From an uncultured Dehalococcoidia bacterium (GTDB lineage: Bacteria > Chloroflexota > Dehalococcoidia > Lucifugimonadales > UBA1123), in contig CATOSI010000003.1 in the NCBI GenBank assembly GCA_951812505.1, forward strand, positions 496,001 through 560,000: 64,000 bases of DNA, given 5' to 3'. Position numbers and translations under genes: made by a program. Each line of letters starts with the position of its first letter. Position 1 is the first letter of the stretch. Under the pieces are notes generated by a model. It ran no database searches, was not told the DNA's origin, and saw nothing but the letters and a program-made list of their open reading frames with translations. This document shows, piece after piece, positions 51,297-59,555 of the stretch.

Positions 51297-52745
51297 ATGC
51301 TCAAAACAGTTAACCAGACAAAGACCGCCGGATGGATGCGGGATCTGGCCTACCACTACGACCGCGCCAGAGCCACTTACCCCAACGACCGCCTCATCGT
51401 TCTGTTCGACGTGGACGGCACCATCGTTGATCTACGCTATATGATGCTGTCGCTTCTGCGTGAGTACGACAGAATCCACGGCTCGAAATACTTCAGGCAC
51501 ATGGGTCTGACCGATATCGACGTGAACGAAAATCATATGGATGTCCTTCTCGCCCGGATGAATTCCCTGTCTGACAAGATGCGCGAAGAGGTTGCCCAGT
51601 GGTACAAGAGTCGCTACTGGGACCAGGACGTGATGTTTGAGTCCCACCGTCCGTTCGCCGGTGTCATGGAAGTGATGCGATGGTTCCAGCTACAGCCCAA
51701 CACGAGCATCGGCATCAATACCGCCCGTCCGGAATCCATGCGAGAGGACACCCTCTACTCGCTCAATGGCCTGGGAAGAGAGTTCAAGGTTTTCTTCCCC
51801 GGCGAGCTTGTCCATATGAGCCCCTATGCCTGGGACAGCGATGTAGAGAACTGCAAGCGCGAGGGCATACGCTACTTCCGCAATCTCGGATACCGGGTTG
51901 TGGCGTTCGTGGACAACGAACCCGAGAACCTGGCCGCGATTTCCACCATGGAAGACTCGAACGAAATCATGCTTCTCCACGCTGACACGCTGTTCGAGTC
52001 GGCGCGGTCCAGGCTGCCGCGAACTACCGTCAGCGGCGATACATACGACATCACCGAGTTGGCATACGCCGATACGCTGCCGCGCCACGTGCAGTTCGTG
52101 TGGCACGGCGTCAAGGACAACAACGGCCTGGCGGAATTCATCGAGTCGGACGTGCAGTGGTGCGAGATGGACGTTCGCACCGATCCGGTTACCGGACAGC
52201 TTGTGCTGACATCAGAACCCATTGACGACACGCTTCCGGTCAACCTGACCAGTCTCGATGTCGTTCTTGACGCGGTTATCCGGTCGGAGCGGTCCATCAA
52301 GCTGGACATAAGAGAGAACGGACACACTCTCGACGCGCTTGTAGCCGAGATACGGGACAGAAGCGTCCCTGAAGACCGCTTGTGGTTCAGCGCGAACATT
52401 GACGAACTTGGCGAAGGCGGATTCAGACGACTCCGGCGAACTTTCCCGCGCGCCGTAGTGCAGTGTCCGGTGGACTTCATGGCGCCGCTGATTCTGGCCA
52501 TGCCGGAGAGGGCGCGAGAGATACTTGACTCGCTGTCGGAATGGGGAATCAACAGGGTCTCGGTGAAGTGGGACAATCTCGCCAGGCGACAAGTGCTAGA
52601 CTCACTCGAGGAATGGGGATACGAGGTTAATATCTACAACGTGCCAGACTTGGAGTCGTTCCTTAAAGCGGCTCTGCTGCTGCCCACTTCTCTTACAGCG
52701 GACTTCGACTCTCCGTCCTGGCCGAGTCGAATCGCGTTGGCGTGA
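51297..52745 (+). CDS. HAD-like domain fused to FAM151/menorin-like barrel
   Basis: 482 residues from ATG at 51297 (a TTG at 51267 is possible). The first 250 residues are a HAD hydrolase: motif I FDVDGTIVD (D38 and D40), SIGINTARPES (motif II) and FVDNEPENLAA (motif IV). From about 263 a different domain begins: VQFVWHGVKDNNGLAEFIESD, VQWCEMDVRTDP..., SIKLDIRENG, which resembles the FAM151/menorin (DUF2181) TIM-barrel family related to glycerophosphodiesterases. The catalytic pair of GDPD enzymes is not obvious. A phosphatase fused to a barrel may process a phosphorylated lipid or sugar; function unknown. It begins 68 bp after the Cys-rich gene and its stop overlaps the aquaporin start. Confidence 0.82.
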   Translation: MLKTVNQTKTAGWMRDLAYHYDRARATYPNDRLIVLFDVDGTIVDLRYMMLSLLREYDRIHGSKYFRHMGLTDIDVNENHMDVLLARMNSLSDKMREEVAQWYKSRYWDQDVMFESHRPFAGVMEVMRWFQLQPNTSIGINTARPESMREDTLYSLNGLGREFKVFFPGELVHMSPYAWDSDVENCKREGIRYFRNLGYRVVAFVDNEPENLAAISTMEDSNEIMLLHADTLFESARSRLPRTTVSGDTYDITELAYADTLPRHVQFVWHGVKDNNGLAEFIESDVQWCEMDVRTDPVTGQLVLTSEPIDDTLPVNLTSLDVVLDAVIRSERSIKLDIRENGHTLDALVAEIRDRSVPEDRLWFSANIDELGEGGFRRLRRTFPRAVVQCPVDFMAPLILAMPERAREILDSLSEWGINRVSVKWDNLARRQVLDSLEEWGYEVNIYNVPDLESFLKAALLLPTSLTADFDSPSWPSRIALA

Positions 52746-53638
52746 TACCGATGGTCAAGATCAAGTATATGGCGAGAGCAGACCGAGACGAACGCCCCGA
52801 ATTTCGGATGGGCGGCATACGTCGCCGTTTCGTGGGTGAATTGATCGGGACGTACCTGATGGTGATGATCGGTACGTCGTCCGTCGCGGCTGCCGTGATA
52901 GCCGGGGCGCAGATGGGACTGTGGCAGGTGGCGGTTGTCTGGACACTGGGTGTCAGCCTGGCGATTTATGCTACGGCGAACATATCCGGGGCGCATCTCA
53001 ACCCAGCGGTAACGCTGGCGTTCGCGATCTTCAGGCGTGAAGACTTCGATTACCGGCTCATACCGATTTACTGGATTGCCCAATTGATCGGCAGTATATT
53101 CGCGGGACTGACCGTACTAGGCATGTTCGGGCCCGCAATCGCGCGCTTCGAGGCTGAGAGCGGCATCGTGCGCGGAGCGGCGGGCAGCCAACGTTCGGCT
53201 ATGGTATTCGGCGAGTACTTCCCGAATCCGGCCATCTATGGCACTGAGACTGCGGGAGCAATCATATCGCCGCTCGGCGCGCTGTTCGTCGAGGGGTTCG
53301 GCACCGCCATCCTCGCGCTGTCCATATTCGCGCTTACTGACAAGCGCAACACCGGACTCACAGGCAATCTGGCGCCGCTGCTTATCGGCGCTACGGTTGG
53401 GGTGCTAATATCCCTCTTCGCTCCGCTCACACAGGGCGGGTGGAATCCGGCCAGGGACTTCGGTCCCCGCATCGTCGCATACTTCGCGGGTTGGGAGGGC
53501 ATCGCCATACCGGGTCCGTCGGAGGGATTCTGGATATACATTCTCGGGCCGCTGATAGGCGCGCCGGTGGGAGCGGCAGTTCACCACTTCCTGCTGAAGC
53601 CGGCGCTGGTACGCGCGGCCGACGACCAAGGCCGATAG
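52742..53638 (+). CDS. MIP family channel (aquaporin/aquaglyceroporin)
   Basis: 298 residues with six membrane helices. Both half-helix motifs are present: SGAHLNPAVTLAF (about 84-96) and GGWNPARDFGPR (about 228-239). The second NPA is followed by Arg, as in both water and glycerol channels. The frame begins at GTG 52742 (overlapping the previous stop as GTGA); ATG at 52751 is an alternative. A short inserted loop (about 130-180) widens the protein. The gene is followed 13 bases later by an ArsC-type arsenate reductase; this pairing resembles the AqpS-ArsC arrangement in which the channel lets arsenite leave the cell. Confidence 0.92.
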   Translation: MIPMVKIKYMARADRDERPEFRMGGIRRRFVGELIGTYLMVMIGTSSVAAAVIAGAQMGLWQVAVVWTLGVSLAIYATANISGAHLNPAVTLAFAIFRREDFDYRLIPIYWIAQLIGSIFAGLTVLGMFGPAIARFEAESGIVRGAAGSQRSAMVFGEYFPNPAIYGTETAGAIISPLGALFVEGFGTAILALSIFALTDKRNTGLTGNLAPLLIGATVGVLISLFAPLTQGGWNPARDFGPRIVAYFAGWEGIAIPGPSEGFWIYILGPLIGAPVGAAVHHFLLKPALVRAADDQGR

Positions 53639-53651
53639 GGACTGAACGGAA

Positions 53652-54110
53652 ATGACCACCGCGCTGTTTGTCTGCGTACACAATGCGGGCCGAAGCCAAA
53701 TGGCGGCGGCCATCCTCGACCGTCTTGCCGGCAGACTCGACATCCCGATTTCCGGGGCGTCGGCGGGGACTGAGCCCTCCGATCGCGTACACCCCAATGT
53801 TGTCAGCGTGATGGACGAGTGGGGCATAGACCTGTCCAGGAGCCGACCTCGGTTGTTGACGAACGATATGGTGGAGAGCGCGAGACGAGTCGTCACGATG
53901 GGCTGCGAGGTTGATGGGGCAGCGTGCCCCGCGCTGTTTCTGAAGGACATCGAGGATTGGGGTCTGCCCGACCCCGCAGGCAAGGGCTTGGACGAAACGC
54001 GCGAGTTACGCGATGAGATATACAGGAAGGTCATTGGCCTTGTGCTCGGAATGCCCGAAGCATGGGACCGTTGCGAACTCCTTGTCAAGCTGGTCGAGGA
54101 CTGCGACTGA
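53652..54110 (+). CDS. arsC: Arsenate reductase, thioredoxin-coupled LMW-phosphatase type
   Basis: 152 residues. The phosphatase-like loop is CVHNAGRS (Cys8, Arg14). Two further redox cysteines are C85 and C92 in TMGCEVDGAACP; with Cys8 they reproduce the C10/C82/C89 relay of the pI258 ArsC, which uses thioredoxin. The acidic base motif is DWGLPDPAG. The enzyme reduces arsenate to arsenite. Its ATG has GAACGGAA ahead and lies 13 bases after the aquaporin stop, so they are co-transcribed. No arsR, acr3 or arsB is in the window. Convergent with the GNAT gene (16 bp). Confidence 0.92.
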   Translation: MTTALFVCVHNAGRSQMAAAILDRLAGRLDIPISGASAGTEPSDRVHPNVVSVMDEWGIDLSRSRPRLLTNDMVESARRVVTMGCEVDGAACPALFLKDIEDWGLPDPAGKGLDETRELRDEIYRKVIGLVLGMPEAWDRCELLVKLVEDCD

Positions 54111-54126
54111 CTGACGGCGCTCCACG

Positions 54127-54723
54127 CTAGAAATCGAGATGGGGCGGGTCCTCCTCTTCCAGCGGCAGTTCGAGTATTACGAGGTCCTGCATGATGCCGT
54201 ACATATCGCGGACGCGGCCTTCGAGCACTGCGACTTCCTCGAAACCGGCGGCTTTCGCAGCCTGAATCGCTGGCATCTCCCGCCGGTCAACCAGCTCGAA
54301 TACGACTCGTTCGAGGCCGAGGTCAACGCCCAGTTGGATCAGTTCGTCAATGAGCCGCGCGCCAAGGCCGCGCCCCCTGTATTCAGGGTCCACGACTATT
54401 CGCAACTCACCTACATGCCGACGCGACGCGCGCCGACTCCGGTGCAGGGTGGAGTCGGCGATTATCTTGTCGCCTGAGACCGCCACGAGCGGTATGGCTA
54501 CATCAAGACTGATGTTGTCGGTGAATTCCTGTATGACTTCGGGCGCGGTCACATCGTTGTTCAGGTAGAACCTGTCTTCCTCGGGCACCCTCAGAAAGAA
54601 CTGATGCAGCGCGGTGTCGTCGTCCGGGTGGAGAGGCCGGATCGTGACCTGCTGTCCGTCGTTGAGCGTTGCAACGCGGGGAAATTTCCTCAGAAGAGCG
54701 GGGGTGTCCATGTCCAGAGTCAC
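54127..54723 (-). CDS. GNAT family acetyltransferase
   Basis: 198 residues with one GNAT domain. QQVTIRPLHPDDDTALHQFFLRVPEEDRFYLNNDV is the N-terminal part, and VDPEYRGRGLGARLIDELIQLGVDLGLERVVFEL is motif A/B with the acetyl-CoA R-G-x-G-x-A-like pyrophosphate loop (about 117-124). GTG at 54723 is preferred because AGAGG is six bases ahead. The frame is open to 54819 but the extra residues look non-coding. Acceptor unknown. Divergent from the DAO-type oxidoreductase only in position: both are on the minus strand. Confidence 0.85.
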   Translation of the reverse strand: MTLDMDTPALLRKFPRVATLNDGQQVTIRPLHPDDDTALHQFFLRVPEEDRFYLNNDVTAPEVIQEFTDNISLDVAIPLVAVSGDKIIADSTLHRSRRASRRHVGELRIVVDPEYRGRGLGARLIDELIQLGVDLGLERVVFELVDRREMPAIQAAKAAGFEEVAVLEGRVRDMYGIMQDLVILELPLEEEDPPHLDF

Positions 54724-54778
54724 GTCAATCCTCTTTTTTGCGGAGCGGGAAGGGGTTAACCTACTCGACGGTAATATC

Positions 54779-54803
54779 TCCCTCACCCTGACGGGAGAGA
54801 GGA
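54779..54803. repeat. GAGAGGG-type dispersed repeat fragment
   Basis: CTCCCTCACCCTGACGGGAGAGAGG, a short version of the unit at 10158, 33340 and 62370. Confidence 0.55.
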
Positions 54804-54843
54804 TAGGTGTCTGATCCAACAGTCCATTGTTGTGTATGCAGCA

Positions 54844-55959
54844 TTAAGCGAAACGTTCCACGTCGAAGCCCTTTATCGGTACATCGGTCGCGCTGGTAGT
54901 GATGAGGTCGGCGACCGCTTTGCCCATACCCGGGCTTATGAGGATTCCCTTCTTGCCTGCGCCTGTGGCGAGGTAGGCGTTATCCCATCCGGGTGCCTTG
55001 CCTATTATGGGCATCCAGTCCGGCGACAGCGGCCTCAGGCAGGCGGTGTGGAGGACGAGTTCGGCGTCTTTCATCGCGGGCATCAGGTTCGTCGCAGCCC
55101 GCAGCGACTCGGCTCGCGCCTTAGCGGATGGGTTCCTGTCGAAACCAACCCTTTCCTCTGTGGCACCGACCCATATCTGGCTGTCCTCGCGATGGTTGAG
55201 GTCCACTTCAGCGCTGTGAAAGTCCCTTTCGAGCGGCGGGCCATTCAACTTCATCCTGAGAATTTCTCCCTTGAACGGTTCGATTGGCACCGGGACGCCG
55301 AGCCAATCTTCAACCTCGCCGGACCACGGGCCGGTGGCGAACACCACGGCGTCGCATGAGATCTCGCCGGAGTCGGTGAGCACCGCTGTCACGCGTCCGC
55401 CGTTCGTCTTGACGCCCGTAGCGCTTCCCGATACCACTTTCGCGCCCATCGTCTTGGCGGTCTTGGCGAGCGCGAGGGTGTAGCGATGGCTGCTCAGTAT
55501 GGCATTGCCTCGCGCGTCGAGGGCGCGGACGGCGTCTCCGGAGATGCGAGGCTCGATTTCCCTGAGTTGGGTCGCGTCGAGCCACTCCGCGCTGAAATCG
55601 TCGTCCGCCGACTCGAATATGTCGAAGGACGTCTGCAGCTCCGCCAATTCGGACTCGTCGAACGCGATGCGGACGGACGAGATGACCTTGTAGCCGAAGT
55701 CCACGCCCGAAAGCTCGGTCAGTTCGGGGGCGATTTCGGCGTGCATCCGGTAAGACCGGATGGCGAGTGGACCTAGCGGGCCCGGGATGCCCGCGCCCTC
55801 CAGGGGATTGAGTCCGCCCGCGGAGTACCCTGAGGCATTTGCGGCGATGCCGTCCCTCTCGATTATCGTGGACTTTACGCTGTCCTTGGCGAGGTAGTAG
55901 GCGACGGCGCAGCCCGCGGCTCCGCCGCCGACTATTACAACGTCTTCGATTTGGCTCAT
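54844..55959 (-). CDS. DAO superfamily FAD-dependent oxidoreductase
   Basis: 371 residues. The FAD-binding VVIVGGGAAGCAVAYYLAK (about 7-25), a VVFATGPWSGEVEDWLG block (about 207-223) and a C-terminal PDWMPIIGKAPGWDNAYLATGAGKKGILISPGMGK with the FAD-closing glycine pattern define the glycine/D-amino-acid oxidase group. Members oxidise amines or amino acids; substrate unknown, no partner enzyme adjacent. ATG at 55959 is followed by MSQIEDVVI. The long 650-bp gap upstream carries probable promoters. Confidence 0.9.
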   Translation of the reverse strand: MSQIEDVVIVGGGAAGCAVAYYLAKDSVKSTIIERDGIAANASGYSAGGLNPLEGAGIPGPLGPLAIRSYRMHAEIAPELTELSGVDFGYKVISSVRIAFDESELAELQTSFDIFESADDDFSAEWLDATQLREIEPRISGDAVRALDARGNAILSSHRYTLALAKTAKTMGAKVVSGSATGVKTNGGRVTAVLTDSGEISCDAVVFATGPWSGEVEDWLGVPVPIEPFKGEILRMKLNGPPLERDFHSAEVDLNHREDSQIWVGATEERVGFDRNPSAKARAESLRAATNLMPAMKDAELVLHTACLRPLSPDWMPIIGKAPGWDNAYLATGAGKKGILISPGMGKAVADLITTSATDVPIKGFDVERFA

Positions 55960-56269
55960 AGGTCCTTTGACTTTCTTCTCTGAGATATGGTCGGCATTAG
56001 AGTTTGTGATAAATCTGCATTTATGTATGCGCTAAGAGTGCAGGTGCGGGTATCAGGTGGCTGCTGGTGTGATGCTGGTGCGGAGTGCAGGTGATTCACC
56101 ACCTGCATTTCACCTGTGTTCACCAGAGTTTAGCTTTGGAGAGAAAATTTTCTCCGCCGTTAAATCACCGTTGATAACCTTCAGTTTATAGTTATTAGCG
56201 ATTAGGTTCTGTTGGCATTCTATAATTTTCCCTGCCTTCAGGGTGTTGGGGTATGGAAAATAGCTACGC

Positions 56270-56304
56270 CCCGCATCCCTGGATTCCCATTTTCACGGGA
56301 ATGA
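56270..56304. repeat. REP-like palindromic repeat, short copy
   Basis: CCCCGCATCCCTGGATTCCC followed by ATTTTCACGGGAATGAC, the same family as 6525 and 23768. Confidence 0.8.
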
Positions 56305-56324
56305 CGAGAAATGCCAACACGGCC

Positions 56325-56350
56325 TAGTTCGTAGTTTTCAGTAGTTGGCA
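56325..56350. repeat. AGTTTTCAGT-type short dispersed repeat
   Basis: TAGTTCGTAGTTTTCAGTAG unit directly beside the REP-like copy. Confidence 0.55.
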
Positions 56351-56469
56351 CTTGGAGTGTATTGTAGCATGGTATGGGAGTGTATGCGTAGTGATGTGGG
56401 AAACTTATCAGAAGCAGGATTCCGGGAAATCTCAGGCACAAGTTGACACAAGAGAGCCCCGACAAAAGG

Positions 56470-56497
56470 AACTCGTCCACTGACCTGTGGACGAGTT
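56470..56497 (-). terminator. Hairpin terminator of the small membrane protein gene
   Basis: AACTCGTCCAC-TGACCT-GTGGACGAGTT: perfect 11-bp stem, 6-base loop. On the minus strand it is followed by CCTTTTG, a short T run, about 115 bases after the stop of the gene at 56612. Confidence 0.6.
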
Positions 56498-56611
56498 GAT
56501 ATTTGGCTTTGAGGAAGTCTCAAAACCGAAAGGGAGTGCTGAGAGTCTTGCCCGCGGTATTCAGGAAGACATCACGAAGTATGTGCGCCGTGGAGAGAAG
56601 CGCCGATCCGC

Positions 56612-56854
56612 CTATTCCTCTTCGCCGACTATGTTCTGGCCAAACAGGCCTACGAGCAGGGTAATAACGCCGATCACGATTATCAGATCGTCCACCCTGT
56701 CTGCCGCCGAGTTCAGGTTGACGAGGGTCGTTTCGAAAGTCGCTCCGAGCAGGTCCGTGTTGCCCGCCAGGAAGCCTTCGACGGCGATTATTATCACCCC
56801 CACAATGGTAAGCGCCCAGCCCAGCCTTGTAAGTCTTGACCATCTGTCACTCAT
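56612..56854 (-). CDS. Small two-helix membrane protein
   Basis: 80 residues. Two hydrophobic segments, about 10-29 (LGWALTIVGVIIIAVEGFLA) and 57-72 (LIIVIGVITLLVGLFG), separated by a short polar loop with a conserved-looking NSAADRVDD. The start ATG has GAGGCGAGGACT upstream (AGGCGAGG) and coding composition is good. No family is recognised. It lies alone upstream of the terminator and downstream of the MFS genes on the same strand, but with 112 bp between, so it is probably separate. Confidence 0.78.
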   Translation of the reverse strand: MSDRWSRLTRLGWALTIVGVIIIAVEGFLAGNTDLLGATFETTLVNLNSAADRVDDLIIVIGVITLLVGLFGQNIVGEEE

Positions 56855-56966
56855 AGTCCTCGCCTCCTATGATTAGATTGTTAATGGACTCATCTCTACA
56901 CCTGTCTTATCAGTTATGAATAAGAAGTGCAGAAATATAGTTCCCATATAGATGGTATTTCAATAA

Positions 56967-58205
56967 TCAGATGCTGTCAACGTCTGGAGCATCGTCCCTG
57001 GTGAAGGCATAGATTATCTGGGGCGGGATGAGGAGGAGAGCGACGCCGATGAGGGCGGGGCGCAGCCCATAGATCGAGGCGACGGCTCCCATGCCTGGAC
57101 CGAACGTCACCTGCCCGAAGGCGTTGGTCTGCCCGTGCAGAGAGAAGATGGTGGCCCTGTACGATGACTCTGAGTTGCGGTTGAGCCAGGCGGCCGCCAT
57201 TGGCTCGGAGATCTTTCTCAATACCGAGATGAGTACCACCATAACCATAGCCACGCCGAAGTTGCGCGTGAGAGCGAACACAAGGCTCGCTCCAATCAGC
57301 AAGGCGTTGGTCAGTGACAGGACCACTCTGGGTACACCAGGGTTTTCGACGCGCAGCGTTTTCTCTATCCACCAGATAACGCACAGGCCGAGGAACAGCG
57401 CTGAGGCGGCCACGATTCCGAACCACACTACCGGGTCGAGGTTAGCTAACTCTGGGAAGCTAAAGTTGTCCAGCATATTCTTGGCCCACAGCCTGTCGAA
57501 GGGTTCGCTGGACATGCCATAGAAGAGCTCGATTACTATCAGAGCCGTGAGAATTCGGCTGCCCTTCACCGCTCGCAGTCCGCTGCGAAGTGTCGAGGTC
57601 AAAGATGCCCAGCTTTCACGCTCCTCGCGCGGCGTTCCTCTAAAGCCTCGTTCAGGCATGATCGCGGTCAGAACAGCGGTCAGGAACAGGAACATCGCTC
57701 CGCCCACCAGCAGGGAGAGACCAACAAAGATGCTGGCGAGCGCGACGCTCAGTCCGATTCCAACCAGGGACCCCGCCAACTCGAATCTTGCGCCTCGGAC
57801 GAATGTCCTGGATGTCTCATCGTCGTCGCCAAGTTCGTCCGACAGCCATGCCTGTCTCGCTCCGCTGGTGAACGTGTACCCAATTCCCCATACCACCTGC
57901 GAGAGCAGGATTGTCCAGAACAGTGGAAACGCTCCCAGGATGATGAAGCCTGCGCCGATGAGTGCAAAGCCGATCAGGAGGGACAGCTTGCGGCTGTACA
58001 CGTCGGCGACGACACCCGTCGGAATCTCGAAGATGAAGACCGTCGCCTCCAGGACTGTCCCCACGATAAGGAGCTGAAACGGGTCCAGGTTGGCCTGAGT
58101 TATCTGATAGACGATGGACACGGTAGCCACAGTGAGAAACGCCATCTGGCTGAAGAAGGACATAACGAGATAGACCGTTATGGGGGGCAGACGGAGACGG
58201 CTCAA
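56967..58205 (-). CDS. MFS transporter (MFS_1 type)
   Basis: 412 residues with about 12 predicted helices. The loop 2-3 signature is visible as FEIPTGVVADVYSRKLSLLIG (about 54-74). A short central loop (about 190-210) separates the halves. The TTG start overlaps the stop of the preceding MFS gene (TTGA), so both are in one transcript. This type is often annotated as a drug/multidrug exporter, but the substrate cannot be inferred. The two MFS proteins are not paralogues of recent origin: their loops and lengths differ. Confidence 0.9.
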   Translation of the reverse strand: MSRLRLPPITVYLVMSFFSQMAFLTVATVSIVYQITQANLDPFQLLIVGTVLEATVFIFEIPTGVVADVYSRKLSLLIGFALIGAGFIILGAFPLFWTILLSQVVWGIGYTFTSGARQAWLSDELGDDDETSRTFVRGARFELAGSLVGIGLSVALASIFVGLSLLVGGAMFLFLTAVLTAIMPERGFRGTPREERESWASLTSTLRSGLRAVKGSRILTALIVIELFYGMSSEPFDRLWAKNMLDNFSFPELANLDPVVWFGIVAASALFLGLCVIWWIEKTLRVENPGVPRVVLSLTNALLIGASLVFALTRNFGVAMVMVVLISVLRKISEPMAAAWLNRNSESSYRATIFSLHGQTNAFGQVTFGPGMGAVASIYGLRPALIGVALLLIPPQIIYAFTRDDAPDVDSI

Positions 58206-59506
58206 GCGGGCGCGTTCTTCGGCTTGGGTCTGCGGGCGCTGAATATGAGAACGGCGGCCACGACGTAAGCGCCAACCGAGTAGAACGCCAGAGTGGCGTA
58301 ACCGCCCGTGAAGTCAAACAGCAGCGCTCCGAACGACGGTCCGAGTCCCAGGAAGACCATCTGAAACGGTCCGGCGATTCCGATGATCGTCCCGAAGTTG
58401 GCGCGCCCGAAGTATTGCGCGATCATCATGCTGCCCAGGACATTCAGCCCTCCCGAGGCGATTCCCCATACGACAGCGAAGACGCAGCCCGCTATTCCAC
58501 CGCCCGAACCTATGAAGAGGCCGACCGCTACCATCGCGAGCAGAGTAGCTATGGCGGCAAGCAATCTGGGCTGATACCTGTCCGCGAGCAAGCCCCAGCC
58601 AGGATTCACGAGGGCGCCGAGAGACGAGCTTAGGCCGAGAGATATGGCGGCGACGCGCTGGGACAGACCGGAGTCCACGAGGAACGGCACTATCTGGTAT
58701 CCCACAGTGCCGGAAGTAAGAATGGTCAGCATCTCGGCGGAGATGATGAACCAGAAGGCGGATGATGCCAGGGCCTCACCCGCCGTCCAGTCCCTCTCTT
58801 CAATTGCCGACGCTCGCTCGCTCTGTGCGCTTCCCTCTCCTGAGCGAGTGGAAACGGGATTCGGACGGTCGTCGCCGTCCGGCGCGAGCCCGATGTCTTC
58901 AGGCCGTCGTCGCATAATCAGAAACAGGGGAACGGCAAGAAGCAGCGAGAATATTCCCAGCAGACGATAGGCCGCCCGCCAGCTGTATAGAGCCGCTATC
59001 TCCGAGATTATCTGTACGTTGATGGCTCCGCCAACGGGCCTGAAGGTGGAGACCAGTCCAAGCGCCAGGTTACGCCTTCGCAGGAAGAAATTTACCGTGA
59101 CGGTCCTGGGTACCACGCCGACCAGCGTGGGATTGGCGACGGTTCGCGCCAACATATAGGCGGCGTAGAAGTGCCATACCTCACCGATGCCGGCGAGGGC
59201 GAAGAAGGACACGCCGACAATGATCACCCCGACGGGCATGATCGCGCGTGGTCCGTGACGGTCGGCCAGTCTGCCGACGAATGGGGTAAGAAGCCCCGAT
59301 CCCCAGGTGCCGGCGGTTACCGCGAACGCCACTGTCTTGCGGTCCCAGCCCATATCCTCGTAGATGAGGTTCTGAATCCCGCCGAAAACGACCTGCGCAA
59401 CTCCGGTAGCGGCGTATGTCCCGAGGCAGATTACGCCCAGGACTACCCACCCGTAGAAAACGGGAGTGCGGGGTGTCCAGCCGACGACGGCCTGCGCCCA
59501 CCTCAC
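58202..59506 (-). CDS. MFS transporter (monocarboxylate/oxalate-antiporter-like)
   Basis: 434 residues from a GTG. About 12 helices; the start WVVLGVICLGTYAATGVAQVVFGGI is like OxlT/monocarboxylate transporters, with loop signature PFVGRLADRHGPRAIMPVG (about 75-93) and a long charged central loop (about 205-245, STRSGEGSAQSERASAIEERDW). Substrate unknown. Its last four bases are shared with the TTG start of the second MFS gene. It is separated from the LLM oxidoreductase by about 50 bp, also on the minus strand. Confidence 0.9.
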   Translation of the reverse strand: MRWAQAVVGWTPRTPVFYGWVVLGVICLGTYAATGVAQVVFGGIQNLIYEDMGWDRKTVAFAVTAGTWGSGLLTPFVGRLADRHGPRAIMPVGVIIVGVSFFALAGIGEVWHFYAAYMLARTVANPTLVGVVPRTVTVNFFLRRRNLALGLVSTFRPVGGAINVQIISEIAALYSWRAAYRLLGIFSLLLAVPLFLIMRRRPEDIGLAPDGDDRPNPVSTRSGEGSAQSERASAIEERDWTAGEALASSAFWFIISAEMLTILTSGTVGYQIVPFLVDSGLSQRVAAISLGLSSSLGALVNPGWGLLADRYQPRLLAAIATLLAMVAVGLFIGSGGGIAGCVFAVVWGIASGGLNVLGSMMIAQYFGRANFGTIIGIAGPFQMVFLGLGPSFGALLFDFTGGYATLAFYSVGAYVVAAVLIFSARRPKPKNAPA

Positions 59507-59555
59507 TGCGCGAACTGCCGACTGACGTCGCCGACGCTCTTATTCAGCGAACTTA

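Larger units (their letters stand above)
55960..56611. other. Long intergenic region with repeats and a terminator
   Basis: No gene. Contents: a block at about 56060-56150 (repeated AGGTG/CACCT units and GTTTAGCTTTGGAGAG followed by AAAATTTTCTCC) resembling 530-640; a REP-like copy at 56270-56304; an AGTTTTCAGT unit at 56325-56350; a degenerate TCAGAAGCAGGATT unit near 56409; and a strong hairpin at 56470-56497. Confidence 0.6.
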
